NCBI GenBank assembly: GCA_947074265.1
Contig: CAMTPD010000009.1
Location: 1-13,570 of the forward strand
Direction of reading: 5' to 3'
Origin: an uncultured Porphyromonadaceae bacterium
Lineage (GTDB): Bacteria > Bacteroidota > Bacteroidia > Bacteroidales > CAMTPD01
Length of the DNA stretch: 13,570 nucleotides
Part shown: one piece after another, positions 1 through 8,574 of the stretch
How the letters are laid out: every line of letters begins with the position of its first letter
Numbering within the stretch: position 1 is the first letter of the stretch
Notes under the pieces: generated by a model
What the model saw: the letters and a program-made list of their open reading frames with translations, nothing else
Databases searched by the model: none
Told to the model about the DNA's origin: nothing
Made by a program: the position numbers and the translations under genes

Positions 1-2088
1 ATCAATCATAAACAATACGTAGCGAATGTCTACGCTGATGGTACGTTGCAATGCCGGTTCGAATGCGATATCGCTACTCATTGCTTCCCAGTTGCCGTCG
101 AAAGCAAGACCGATCAAGCGACCGTTGCCATCGAATACCGGGCTACCTGAGTTACCACCGGTGATATCGTTGTTTGAAATAAACGCAATGTTCAAATCAC
201 CGTTCTTGTTAGCGTACTGACCAAAGTTTTCTTTGCGGATAAGCTCAAGGATTTCCGGTTGTACAAAGAACTCGTCGTCTTCCGGGTTTTGTTTTTCCAA
301 GATACCTTTGCTTGTTGTAAAGTATGCATACTCTGCCGCATCGAAAGGAATATAACCTTTGATAGAGCCGTAGCTTAAACGCATCGTGAAGTTTGCGTCT
401 GAGTAGAAAATACGGTCAGGATACATCTGCATCAAACCTGCAAGGAACAAACGCTCGCCTTTCTCGATGTCGTAAGCATAACCCGAAAGATCTTGTTGCA
501 ATGCATAGTAAGCCATCATTACTGAGTTTGACAACTCTACAGCAGGGTCTTTTTGCAGTTTCTTGATACCGTCTTTAGAGCTTAGTTCTTTCTCGATGCT
601 AGCCAACGATGTAAGCTTTGTTTTAGCAAACACGTGGTCTACGTATTTTGCAAAGTCGCCTTTGTATTTCTTCATGATCGAAGGGAAGATCTCCGGCTGA
701 TACTGTGCAGGAACACGTTTTGCGCATAGTTCCATCATACGTACCATGGTTTTCTTATCCAACGAAGGTTCGTAATCTTTGAAGATCGGAGTCAACACGG
801 TTTTAGCATCTTCAAGAACTTGTGCGTTTGCTTGCTTGTCGTCAAGGCTTTCTACCGCTCTTGCGATACGAACCAACTCACAACCCGAAATCATTGTTTC
901 GCTCAAGTAAGTTGCAGCCTTGCGTAGCGAGTCGCTACCGGTGTAACCTTTCTCTAGCAATGGCAATACTTCTCCGTATAGTTCTTTGCGAGCAGGATCT
1001 GCGCTAACCCAAGTATTGAAGTTCTTTTCGATGTCTTGCTTGCGCTCGATTACACCAAGACGTGCAAGACCTTTGTTCATACCGATTGAGTTTTTCCAGT
1101 AGTTGGAACTACCTGCATATTTCGATGCATACTTGATGCGCGTAGCATCGTCGGCACGCATAGCTTCTTTCCAAATGTCTTGCTTCTCTCCTCTTACCTC
1201 GATACGCGGTTTGTTCGAGTCGTCGATGCGTTGTTGTACGCCCCATGATGAAAGATAGCGTTGTGTACTACCCGGGAAACCAATCGTCATCGCGTAGTCG
1301 TTTTCTTCGTAACCTTTCAAAGACACTTCCGGTACATAGTTTGGCTTGTATGGCTTGTTGTCTTTGTTAAATTCTGCCGGTTGGTTGGTTGCGTCTGCAT
1401 AAACACGGAACACAGAGAAGTCGCCCGTATGACGTGGCCACATCCAGTTGTCGGTGTCACCGCCAAACTTACCTACCGATGAAGGTGGCGCGAATACCAT
1501 ACGTACGTCTTTAAACACTTCGTATACCTGAACGTAGTATTTGTTGTTTGCGTAGTATGAATATACTTCTGCTTGTACAAACGGTTTCTTCGAAAGCGAG
1601 TCGCTGATCACTGTCATCACAGAGTCTGCTTTGCTCATGCGAGTAAACTCGTCGGTAGTTGTTTTTACCTCGCCCATGATGCGGTCGGTAACGTCTATTG
1701 TATTCTTCAAGAAGCGTACTTCTAGTCCTTCGATCGGAATTTCTTGTTCCATCGATTGCGATACGAATCCGTCTTTCAAGTAGTCGTGCTCTACCGAACT
1801 TTTCGACTGAATTGCACCGTAACCACAGTGGTGATTCGTAAAGATAAGTCCTTGATCAGATACCGCAATACCGGTGCATCCCCCACCAAATATTACAACC
1901 GCGTCGCTTACCGATGGGTTTGTTGTGCTGTAAAGACTATCGTAAGGAAGTGTGAATCCTAGCGCTTTCATTTGCTCAAGATTCTTTTTGCTTAGCTCAT
2001 TCAGCAAATACATACCTTCGTCTGCATAAGCTCCCTGAGCTGCCAATGCCACCGCACCGGCCAACCATAAACTTTTAAAATACTTCAT
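1..2088 (-). CDS. dpp7: S46-family dipeptidyl-peptidase, DPP7-type (3' end beyond window)
   Basis: This is a secreted or periplasmic serine exopeptidase that releases dipeptides from oligopeptide N-termini, feeding the peptide-based nutrition common in Bacteroidales. 696 codons are open to the window edge with no stop; S46 enzymes are usually about 710-720 residues, so only a short C-terminus is missing. Residues 1-22 form a signal peptide (cleavage after AYA, before DEG). The chymotrypsin-like triad is visible: His87 in TNHHCG, Asp223 in TGDFS, and Ser647 in GGNSGSP. Eighteen residues after the catalytic Ser is Gly665 (FDGNWE). In characterised S46 enzymes Gly at this site marks DPP7 (hydrophobic or broad P1), while Arg marks DPP11 (acidic P1). 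The start lies 9 bases after the upstream DUF389 stop, so the gene is probably the last of the ruvB cluster visible here. Family is certain; the DPP7 subtype is a motif-based inference. Confidence 0.93.
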   Translation of the reverse strand, partial: MKYFKSLWLAGAVALAAQGAYADEGMYLLNELSKKNLEQMKALGFTLPYDSLYSTTNPSVSDAVVIFGGGCTGIAVSDQGLIFTNHHCGYGAIQSKSSVEHDYLKDGFVSQSMEQEIPIEGLEVRFLKNTIDVTDRIMGEVKTTTDEFTRMSKADSVMTVISDSLSKKPFVQAEVYSYYANNKYYVQVYEVFKDVRMVFAPPSSVGKFGGDTDNWMWPRHTGDFSVFRVYADATNQPAEFNKDNKPYKPNYVPEVSLKGYEENDYAMTIGFPGSTQRYLSSWGVQQRIDDSNKPRIEVRGEKQDIWKEAMRADDATRIKYASKYAGSSNYWKNSIGMNKGLARLGVIERKQDIEKNFNTWVSADPARKELYGEVLPLLEKGYTGSDSLRKAATYLSETMISGCELVRIARAVESLDDKQANAQVLEDAKTVLTPIFKDYEPSLDKKTMVRMMELCAKRVPAQYQPEIFPSIMKKYKGDFAKYVDHVFAKTKLTSLASIEKELSSKDGIKKLQKDPAVELSNSVMMAYYALQQDLSGYAYDIEKGERLFLAGLMQMYPDRIFYSDANFTMRLSYGSIKGYIPFDAAEYAYFTTSKGILEKQNPEDDEFFVQPEILELIRKENFGQYANKNGDLNIAFISNNDITGGNSGSPVFDGNGRLIGLAFDGNWEAMSSDIAFEPALQRTISVDIRYVLFMID

Positions 2089-2097
2089 CTTGTTGTG

Positions 2098-3456
2098 TTA
2101 TTCTATAATTAATTTCACATTATCTACATCCGTTCGTGCCGACAACCATTCTTTGATCTTCTGGCGTTGCGCATCGTCGATGCGTCCGTCTACTTTCAAG
2201 TAAACAAGGATCAGGGTATCGGCTTGTTGATTCTTCAAATTTACGATTTCTGATTTATTGATCGATACATCTTGTACCGAAGGAAACAAAACTTTCATTT
2301 CCGGAGCCAATGCAAAGCTAAGCTCTGATACCGTACGGTACGACTCGAGACTACGCTGAAGCGAGTCGATCATTTGATCTTTCTGTTGTATGGTTTGCTC
2401 GCCCGATTTGTAAAGATCGGTCAATACCATCGACTTGAGTTCGTTGATGTCGGTATCCGGTCCCGAGAATCCTTGTTGCACAACCAGCGACATATTTCCC
2501 AGACCGTAATCTTTGAGCTTTTGTTTTGCTACGTCGATCGCCATTTCGGGTACTTTATCTCCTACCAGTACTACCTTTAGTTCTTTATCGCTACCATTAA
2601 ACATCACCTTCTTACTGATGATCTGTGTGCCCGGAAAGTCTAACTCTTTTGCTACATAATTCGCTACTTGCGAATTTAGAAACGATGTCCTGATCATGTT
2701 GTAGCTTAAGAAAAGACTTGGTACGATGGTAAAGAATACAATCACACCAATGTAGCGGGCTACGCGTTTCTCCTTTACTTTGTCGATAAGCGATATTTTG
2801 GAGAAGCGCAACAGACGTACCACGATCAGTGTGGATAAACTGATGAATACGGTGTTGATAAAGTATAAATAAAACGCGCCGAAGAAGTAGAAGAAGTTTC
2901 CGGTTGCAAGACCGAAACCTGCCGTACACAACGGCGGCATCAAGGCGGTTGCAATGGCAACACCCGGAATCACATTCCCTTTGAGCTTTGTTGAGCTGGC
3001 AACGATACCGGCCAAACCGCCAAACAAGGCTATAAGTACGTCGTAGATTGTAGGTTGTGTACGTGCCAACAACTCCGATTGTGCTTCGCTCAATGGCGAA
3101 ATAAAGAAATAAATCGTAGAGGTAAGTACACTAAACAACGTTGCGATGGCATAGTTCTTTGCCGATTTCTTGATCAAATCGATGTCGTTTATCCCTAGTC
3201 CGAGACCAAACCCCATGATCGGGCCCATCAGCGGAGATATCAACATGGCACCGATAATAACGGCCGTTGAGTTGGTGTTGAGACCAAGTGACGCAATGAA
3301 TGTTGCAAAGATCAAGACCCACAAATTCGCTCCTCTAAACTCAACTCCTTTATAGATACTGTCTATCGTTGCGCGTTCGTCATCTTTCTCTTGGTGAATA
3401 TCAAGAATACGCTTGAGGAATTCTTTTATTGAAAAATACACCTTGAATCGTTCCAT
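2098..3456 (-). CDS. DUF389 (TIGR00341-like) integral membrane protein
   Basis: This 452-residue membrane protein has unknown function. The DUF389 hydrophobic core spans roughly residues 40-250. Its hallmark stretches are a Gly/Asn/Ser-rich segment with IIGAMLISPLMGPIMG (about 67-82) and GGLAGIVASSTKLKGN (about 146-161), followed by an Ala/Met/Pro-rich helix (VAIATALMPPLCTAG). I see about six or seven membrane segments between residues 44 and 252. After these comes a soluble tail of about 200 residues (253-452) with mixed alpha/beta character and a predicted coiled region near 355-375; its side of the membrane cannot be told from sequence. It sits 21 bases after the flippase stop and 9 bases before the DPP7 start, so co-transcription is likely. 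A transport role is sometimes assumed for the family, but nothing here shows a substrate. Confidence 0.88.
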   Translation of the reverse strand: MERFKVYFSIKEFLKRILDIHQEKDDERATIDSIYKGVEFRGANLWVLIFATFIASLGLNTNSTAVIIGAMLISPLMGPIMGFGLGLGINDIDLIKKSAKNYAIATLFSVLTSTIYFFISPLSEAQSELLARTQPTIYDVLIALFGGLAGIVASSTKLKGNVIPGVAIATALMPPLCTAGFGLATGNFFYFFGAFYLYFINTVFISLSTLIVVRLLRFSKISLIDKVKEKRVARYIGVIVFFTIVPSLFLSYNMIRTSFLNSQVANYVAKELDFPGTQIISKKVMFNGSDKELKVVLVGDKVPEMAIDVAKQKLKDYGLGNMSLVVQQGFSGPDTDINELKSMVLTDLYKSGEQTIQQKDQMIDSLQRSLESYRTVSELSFALAPEMKVLFPSVQDVSINKSEIVNLKNQQADTLILVYLKVDGRIDDAQRQKIKEWLSARTDVDNVKLIIE

Positions 3457-3477
3457 AATACAATAGTGGCAATTAGA

Positions 3478-4974
3478 TTACTTGATAAATTTATTAATGA
3501 TCGGTACTTGCGACAACGGAAGGTCGCGCTTTACCATAAAAGCAATATAAATAAATAGTAAACCTGTACGTGCGGCGAGTTTTAAGAATAAGTTCTCGAT
3601 AGGCAGATACATTCCGATGGCATACAATACCATTGCCAGCGAGAAATATATAAAGAACGATTTCAGATCATACTTGATCGGATACTTCTTTTGCCCGATA
3701 AAGTAAGAGGCCAACATCATTACCAAATTGCAAATAAGCGATGCCCATGCACAGGCCATGAAACCGTAAACGGAAACAAAGCATACAAGTATCCCTACGG
3801 TAATGGCCAATCCGGTAAATGAGAAATAGGCTCCCCACTCTGTTTTATCGATTAGTTTATACCACAACGACAGGTTGAAATAAATACCGAAGAATGTTTC
3901 TCCCATCATTACCAACGGTACTACCGGCAACCCTACATAATATTCGGGGGTAACAAGTAGCTTGAAGACATCGATGTAAAACATGACTCCTATAAATATT
4001 AACAAGGAAAAGATGATAAAGTATTTCATCGCTTCCGAATAAAGCACTTTATTGTCTGCTCCTTTGCTTTTGGCAAAGACAATGGGTTCGTACGCAAATC
4101 GAAATGCTTGATTAAACATCACGATTACCATGGCCAGTTTGAGGCAGGCTCCATATATACCCAATTGCGCATCGGCAAACTCGCGTTGCTGATCGTTGAA
4201 AAGCATTGGGAAGAGAATGGTTCCGATGGTTTTGTTGGCTTGTCCGGCAATACCGAGTATTAAGATCGGATAGGTGTACCTTAGCATCTTCTTCAACAAA
4301 CTCCAGTCTGCCTTGCTCTTCAAGCCCGAGAAATCGGGAATAAGCGACAGCAATATAATACAGGATGCAATCAGATTGGATACGAATACATAACCTACAC
4401 CGTAGTCGGGCTTGTAGAACCAACTGACAAGTGCCGGTGCTTTTTCGTATATCCACGGACAGGCTATGATAAAGAAGAGGTTGAAAAAGATAATGGCTCC
4501 GACATTGAATAGCCTTAACGTCGCAAACTTAATGGCTCGCTTCTTGTAACGTAAGTAAGCGAACGGAATGGCACAAAATGCATCGATTGCAATAATCACC
4601 GCCATTATCATGATGTAATCTTTGTGATCCGAATACTCGAGGTATTTACTGATCGGAGAAAGAAAAAGGGCTATCAATCCTACAAACAGCGCAGATGTAG
4701 AGGCCAGTGCCGCTAATGCTGTTGCATAAACTCCGTTGGTATTGGTTGTGTTCTTTTCATTTATATACCTGAAGAATGTGGTTTCCATCCCATAAGTCAG
4801 GATTACAAACAAGAGTGCAACCCAACTATACAGATTGGTAATGATACCGTTGTCGCTTTCGGTAAACATGCGCACATACATCGGAGTAAGCAGCCAGTTG
4901 AGCAATCGCCCCACTATGCTGCTTACTCCGTATATGGCCGTATCTTTCGCAAGGTTTTTAATTCCTTCCGCCAT
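3478..4974 (-). CDS. Oligosaccharide/polysaccharide flippase family protein (MOP superfamily)
   Basis: This 498-residue, almost wholly hydrophobic protein has about 12-14 predicted membrane helices. It is typical of the polysaccharide-biosynthesis (Wzx/RfbX-like) branch of the MOP exporter superfamily, which moves lipid-linked glycans across the inner membrane. The N-terminus carries the usual amphipathic lead-in and first helix (residues 3-33, KNLAKDTAIYGVSSIVGRLL followed by a hydrophobic run). A central cytoplasmic loop is rich in Lys (about 215-233), and the C-terminal half has the polysaccharide-biosynthesis C-terminal pattern. The start ATG is 6 bases after the ruvB stop. No glycosyltransferase or sugar-nucleotide genes are adjacent, so it does not sit in a capsule or O-antigen cluster. 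It looks like a housekeeping flippase attached to ruvB. The substrate is unknown. Confidence 0.87.
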   Translation of the reverse strand: MAEGIKNLAKDTAIYGVSSIVGRLLNWLLTPMYVRMFTESDNGIITNLYSWVALLFVILTYGMETTFFRYINEKNTTNTNGVYATALAALASTSALFVGLIALFLSPISKYLEYSDHKDYIMIMAVIIAIDAFCAIPFAYLRYKKRAIKFATLRLFNVGAIIFFNLFFIIACPWIYEKAPALVSWFYKPDYGVGYVFVSNLIASCIILLSLIPDFSGLKSKADWSLLKKMLRYTYPILILGIAGQANKTIGTILFPMLFNDQQREFADAQLGIYGACLKLAMVIVMFNQAFRFAYEPIVFAKSKGADNKVLYSEAMKYFIIFSLLIFIGVMFYIDVFKLLVTPEYYVGLPVVPLVMMGETFFGIYFNLSLWYKLIDKTEWGAYFSFTGLAITVGILVCFVSVYGFMACAWASLICNLVMMLASYFIGQKKYPIKYDLKSFFIYFSLAMVLYAIGMYLPIENLFLKLAARTGLLFIYIAFMVKRDLPLSQVPIINKFIK

Positions 4975-4980
4975 AATGTT

Positions 4981-6009
4981 TTATTCAAATAAGAATCCCT
5001 GATCTCCACCCACACGAGTGCGACCGAGATGTTTATATGCTAATTCAGTAACTTCTCGTCCCCGTGGTGTACGCTTGAGGAAACCTTCTTTGATTAAGAA
5101 CGGTTCGTAAACTTCTTCCAGGGTTCCCGGGTCTTCACCCAATGCCGTTGCAATGGTAGTGAGTCCTACGGGACCTCCGCCAAACTTGTCGATCAGTGTT
5201 GTGAGTACTTTGTTGTCTACTTGATCGAGTCCGTATCGGTCGATGTTCAATGCTTCAAGTGCATATCTTGCAATCTCAACTTCGATATCTCCCGATCCTT
5301 TTACTTGAGCAAAGTCTCTTACGCGACGAAGTAAGGCATTGGCTATACGGGGAGTTCCGCGACTACGCCCGGCAATTTCAACTGCCGCACTCTGTTCGCA
5401 TGCTACTCCGAGCAAACCGGCCGAACGCAATACAATCTTTGTCAACGTATCCATGTCGTAATACTCGAGGTGCATGTTGATTCCGAAACGGGCACGCAGC
5501 GGACTTGTCAACAAACCACTTCGTGTGGTAGCTCCTACGAGTGTAAAGGGATTCAGATCGATTTGAATGGAACGGGCACTTGGTCCTTTGTCGATCATGA
5601 TGTCGATGCGGTAATCTTCCATTGCCGAATAGAGGTATTCTTCAACAACCGGACTCAAACGGTGGATCTCGTCGATAAACAATACGTCGTTTGGTTCGAG
5701 TGATGTAAGGATACCGGCTAGGTCGCCCGGCTTATCAAGTACAGGGCCCGAAGTTACTTTAAAGCCTACTCCGAGTTCGTTTGCAATAATGTTGGATAAT
5801 GTTGTTTTCCCCAATCCGGGAGGTCCGTGCAACAAAACGTGGTCGAGAGCTTCGCCGCGCATACGCGCTGCCATTACAAAGATTTGAAGGTTTTCAACCA
5901 CTTTGTCCTGACCGCTAAAGTTTTCGAATGCCAGCGGGCGCAACGCATTTTCGTAATCGCGCTCTTTCTCGACGGGACGCTGGTCGCGTATATCAAAACT
6001 GTCGTTCAT
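4981..6009 (-). CDS. ruvB: Holliday junction branch migration DNA helicase RuvB
   Basis: RuvB is the AAA+ motor that, with RuvA, drives branch migration of Holliday junctions during recombination and repair in the cytoplasm. The protein is 342 residues, the normal length. Visible motifs in order are Walker [10 protein letters not shown] (62-70), Walker B FIDEIH (111-116), sensor 1 GATTRSG (159-165), the arginine-finger region SPLRARFG with Arg174, sensor 2 RGTPR (217-221), and the C-terminal winged helix with [10 protein letters not shown] (274-283) and the TPRGREVT segment. No key residue is missing. A TAnnTTTG promoter lies just upstream (6031-6038), after the terminator of the preceding gene. 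ruvB is therefore probably the first gene of a unit that continues into the flippase, DUF389 and dpp7. Confidence 0.98.
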   Translation of the reverse strand: MNDSFDIRDQRPVEKERDYENALRPLAFENFSGQDKVVENLQIFVMAARMRGEALDHVLLHGPPGLGKTTLSNIIANELGVGFKVTSGPVLDKPGDLAGILTSLEPNDVLFIDEIHRLSPVVEEYLYSAMEDYRIDIMIDKGPSARSIQIDLNPFTLVGATTRSGLLTSPLRARFGINMHLEYYDMDTLTKIVLRSAGLLGVACEQSAAVEIAGRSRGTPRIANALLRRVRDFAQVKGSGDIEVEIARYALEALNIDRYGLDQVDNKVLTTLIDKFGGGPVGLTTIATALGEDPGTLEEVYEPFLIKEGFLKRTPRGREVTELAYKHLGRTRVGGDQGFLFE

Positions 6010-6030
6010 AGCTCACTTGTTAATCTACTG

Positions 6031-6061
6031 CAAACGTACATAATCTTTTCCATTTGCCACA
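6031..6061 (-). promoter_or_regulatory. Predicted Bacteroidota-type promoter of ruvB
   Basis: On the minus strand TACGTTTG (6038-6031) is an exact match to the Bacteroidota -7 element TAnnTTTG. Nineteen bases upstream is TGTG, three of four bases of the -33 TTTG element. Transcription would begin about 15 bases before the ruvB ATG. The site lies between the terminator at 6082-6115 and ruvB, which fits a separate start for the ruvB cluster. Confidence 0.5.
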
Positions 6062-6081
6062 GATTTGCAAGGTAGTCTTCA

Positions 6082-6115
6082 TAAAAAAGGAGACCCTCCC
6101 GAAAGAAGATCTCCT
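6082..6115 (-). terminator. Rho-independent terminator of the GH109-like gene
   Basis: Read on the minus strand, AGGAGA (6115-6110) pairs with TCTCCT (6093-6088). The stem can continue inward by mixed Watson-Crick and G-U pairs to a TTCG loop, and it is followed by six T (6088-6083). It begins 21 bases after the stop of the GH109-like gene and separates that gene from ruvB. Confidence 0.8.
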
Positions 6116-6136
6116 ATCTATTTATATCCTTTTTGC

Positions 6137-7504
6137 TTATTCTGCAAAAGTGAGTCCTTGTAACTTGTTCCACGCTCCACGCGTAAAATCGGGAATCTCT
6201 ACCGGAATGCTTCCATTCTTTACCGACAACTCGGTAAGCTCCGTAAGACACGACCACTCGGCAGCGTCGTATACGTCTTGATCGAGCGGAAGTCCGTTGC
6301 GCAAGCAATAGATAAGTCGGTAGTCCATGATGAAGTCCATTCCGCCATGACCTCCTACTTTGCGTGCTTTTTCTCCTACTTCTTTGGTAATGGGATGCTC
6401 GTATTCGGCAAGTACTTGTTTGCGTTGTTCGTCGTTCAAGAAACCATGAGCATCCGGATCAAATGCCAATCCCTCCATCGGATACTTTTGGCAATATCCT
6501 TTGGTTCCGCTTACGGTATGCAAACGACTATACGGACGCGGACTGGTAACATCGTGTTGCACCATAATGGTTTTTCCTTTTTCGGTACGGATGATGGTGG
6601 TGTTCATGTCGCCGCGTGCATAGTTTCCTTTGGCTTGTTTCGAGTCTTTGCCAAATTTATTCTCGGCATATTGTGTCATCCCTTTCTGATCTGAAGATAC
6701 AGAAACGAGGTAGTTCATTTTGTCTCCGCGGTGAATGTTCATGATTTGGCAGATGGGGCCGAGTCCGTGCGTAGGATACAAATTGCCGGTATGCTTGGCA
6801 TTGTAATCGAGTCGCCACATATTATAATAGGCATCTTTGTCGAAGTTGGATGAGCGCAAGTCGTGTATGTAGGCTCCTTCGCCGTGTACAATGTCGCCAA
6901 ATTTGCCTTGTTGTGCCATGTTGAGTGTTGCCATTTCGAAGAAGTCATAACAACAGTTTTCGAGCATCATGCAATGACGGCGTGTTTGCTCGGCAGTATT
7001 TACAAGATCCCAACATTCGCTAACAGACATGGCAGCGGGTACTTCTACTGCGACATGCTTGCCTTGTTTCATGGCATAAACGGCCATCGGTGTATGGGCC
7101 AACCATGGTGTGCAAATGTAAACCAAGTCGATATCGTCTCGCTCGCATACTTTCTTCCAGTCGTTCTTGTTCGTATAAATATCGGCCGGTTGGTGTTTGT
7201 TTTTCTTGAGCGTGTTTTGTGCCCGCTCTACTTTCTCGGGTACGACATCGCATAGTGCTTTTACTTCTACTCCTTCGAGCGACATAAAACGATATACGGC
7301 TCCGCTTCCCCGATTGCCCAATCCGATAAATGCGACGCGAACAGTAGGTATCGGATCACAGGCTAGTTTTAATACATCGGTTTGTCCGGCTGGTCTTTTA
7401 GGTGTTTCAAGCTTGATAGCTCGAGGGTTCTCTGCATACATGATTTGCATTGCAAATAATAAAACGAACAGACCTATTGTCTGTACGATGTTTTTCATGC
7501 TCAT
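6137..7504 (-). CDS. Secreted Gfo/Idh/MocA protein of the GH109 (alpha-N-acetylgalactosaminidase-like) type
   Basis: This resembles the NAD-dependent GH109 glycosidases, whose characterised Elizabethkingia member removes terminal alpha-linked GalNAc (for example from blood-group A glycans) by a transient redox mechanism. Residue numbers here count from the longer start at 7552. A signal peptide is visible (MKNIVQTIGLFVLLFAMQIM then YA-EN), so I take the ATG at 7504 (7498 is equally possible). The upstream ATG at 7552 would put 16-18 polar residues before the signal. The Rossmann nucleotide motif GLGNRG is at 77-82. The GH109-like central region holds EVPAAMS (160-166), LENCCYDFFE (187-196), HDLRSSNF (220-227) and GNLYPTHGLGP (246-256), where Tyr249 and His252 match the Y-P-T-H pair of the family active site. 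It appears to be a single-gene unit with its own promoter and terminator. Substrate is inferred; some relatives are plain oxidoreductases. Confidence 0.88.
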   Translation of the reverse strand: MSMKNIVQTIGLFVLLFAMQIMYAENPRAIKLETPKRPAGQTDVLKLACDPIPTVRVAFIGLGNRGSGAVYRFMSLEGVEVKALCDVVPEKVERAQNTLKKNKHQPADIYTNKNDWKKVCERDDIDLVYICTPWLAHTPMAVYAMKQGKHVAVEVPAAMSVSECWDLVNTAEQTRRHCMMLENCCYDFFEMATLNMAQQGKFGDIVHGEGAYIHDLRSSNFDKDAYYNMWRLDYNAKHTGNLYPTHGLGPICQIMNIHRGDKMNYLVSVSSDQKGMTQYAENKFGKDSKQAKGNYARGDMNTTIIRTEKGKTIMVQHDVTSPRPYSRLHTVSGTKGYCQKYPMEGLAFDPDAHGFLNDEQRKQVLAEYEHPITKEVGEKARKVGGHGGMDFIMDYRLIYCLRNGLPLDQDVYDAAEWSCLTELTELSVKNGSIPVEIPDFTRGAWNKLQGLTFAE

Positions 7505-7601
7505 TCGCTTACTTGTTTTTGAAGTTGTTATTTGGTCTGAATATTGTTTCAATCTGGATAATCGTTTATCAAACAGTGGTCTATTGATTAAGATTGTTTT
7601 A

Positions 7602-7631
7602 CAAAAATACGAAAGAATATAAAACTTGCAA
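7602..7631 (-). promoter_or_regulatory. Predicted Bacteroidota-type promoter of the GH109-like gene
   Basis: On the minus strand TATTTTTG (7609-7602) matches TAnnTTTG exactly, and ATTG/TTG (ending at 7629) lies 19 bases upstream in the -33 position. The leader to the ATG at 7504 would be about 90 bases. No clear terminator is seen between the end of alkD (7659) and this promoter, so read-through from alkD is also possible. Confidence 0.5.
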
Positions 7632-7658
7632 TTTATAATTGGCTCAATATCAATGATT

Positions 7659-8438
7659 CTATTTCTGTTTTGCCAGATTCATATAATAATATCGTTTCGA
7701 TTCGTCGAAATGCTCGATTGCATAGCGCAATGCTGTGCGTGGCATCGTTGCCGCAAATTCATCTAGGAACTGACACAAGCGTTCGCGATCTTTCTTTCCT
7801 ACTTCCCGCAATACCCATCCTACGGCTTTGCGCATCAAATCGTGCTCATGGTAGACAAGGATACGGGCCAATTGCAATGCATCGCCTAGATCTCCTTTTC
7901 GCACAAAGGCCAATGTTGTTACAATGGATATGCGTTGCTCCCAAAGCAGACTGCTTTTTGCAAGTTGGTACAGGAGATCTCTATTGCGCTCTTTCAGATA
8001 AGCTCCCAAAATCTTATCGGCCGATAGGTCTACAAGGTCCCAATTGTTTATTCGGGTAGTATTCGATAAGTAGAATTGAACAATCTCTTCTTGGTAAGCT
8101 TCGTCTGCTTTTTTATATTGCTCGATCAAGATCATCAATGCTACTAATCTGCATTCGTGGAAAGGAGAGTGTATCAGTTTTTGAATTTCGCTGATGGGTG
8201 TGGCTTTATATGCTTTGGCTACTTTGCGCGATTCGGGCACAACTATGCCGAGAAAAAGATCGCCTTCTCCGTATTGTCCTTTTCCTGTTTTGAAGAAACG
8301 CATCAGGTGAGTGGCTTTTTCGGGATTTCCTAAAAACTGCAATGCGTTCTCGATCTCTTTTGCCGTGCAAATAATCTCGGTTGTGCCGGTATCGTTACTT
8401 ACCGATTTCGTTTTCGAATTGTGGGTGTGCATAGTCAT
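7659..8438 (-). CDS. DNA alkylation repair protein, AlkD-like HEAT-repeat DNA glycosylase
   Basis: This 259-residue all-helical protein belongs to the DNA alkylation repair (AlkC/AlkD) family, which excises positively charged alkylated bases such as 3-methyladenine and 7-methylguanine. The family is recognised by FFKTGKGQYGEGD (48-60) with downstream VPESRKVAK, by ECRLVALMIL (95-104) and by the helix NNWDLVDLSADKILG (131-145). The residues matching the active site of Bacillus cereus AlkD (Trp109, Asp113, Arg148, Trp187) are present with similar spacing: Trp133, Asp137, Arg169 and Trp208. The N-terminus before about residue 25 is polar and probably disordered. A start at Met3 (8432) is possible. 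It is the leftmost-reading gene beside the large central gap and has its own predicted promoter. Confidence 0.9.
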   Translation of the reverse strand: MTMHTHNSKTKSVSNDTGTTEIICTAKEIENALQFLGNPEKATHLMRFFKTGKGQYGEGDLFLGIVVPESRKVAKAYKATPISEIQKLIHSPFHECRLVALMILIEQYKKADEAYQEEIVQFYLSNTTRINNWDLVDLSADKILGAYLKERNRDLLYQLAKSSLLWEQRISIVTTLAFVRKGDLGDALQLARILVYHEHDLMRKAVGWVLREVGKKDRERLCQFLDEFAATMPRTALRYAIEHFDESKRYYYMNLAKQK

Positions 8439-8458
8439 CGTTGTTGCTTTTAATACTT

Positions 8459-8489
8459 CAAAGATAGTTTACTTTTGTCTTCATTGAAA
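8459..8489 (-). promoter_or_regulatory. Predicted Bacteroidota-type promoter of the alkD-like gene
   Basis: On the minus strand TATCTTTG (8466-8459) is an exact TAnnTTTG match. TTTC, three of four bases of TTTG, lies 19 bases upstream (8489-8486). The expected transcript starts about 15 bases before the ATG at 8438, similar to the arrangement at ruvB. Confidence 0.5.
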
Positions 8490-8574
8490 ACGTTGTTCGA
8501 TGTCCTTTTTGCAGGAATCGAAAGGATGTATTTTGGTGTAATTTTAGAGCCGATAATTGTGATAATATACATTA

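Noticed and set aside
631-636. Second CACGTG core as a possible extra parS site
   Set aside because: The flanking bases do not match the parS palindrome on either side, and it lies inside the DPP7 coding sequence.
6278-6694. A 138-codon plus-strand frame opposite the GH109-like gene
   Set aside because: It is the antisense shadow of a well-supported gene and has no family resemblance.
7505-7552. Upstream ATG (7552) as the start of the GH109-like gene
   Set aside because: It would add a polar stretch of 16 residues ahead of a good signal peptide; the ATGs at 7504 or 7498 place the signal at the N-terminus. It cannot be fully excluded.
6863-7622. Plus-strand frames of 130 and 141 codons opposite the start of the GH109-like gene
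   Set aside because: They overlap each other and the real gene in antisense and show no domain or start signal.
7553-7658. Terminator between alkD and the GH109-like gene
   Set aside because: Only a 4-base stem (ATTG-AGC-CAAT) without a T run was found, which is too weak to call.
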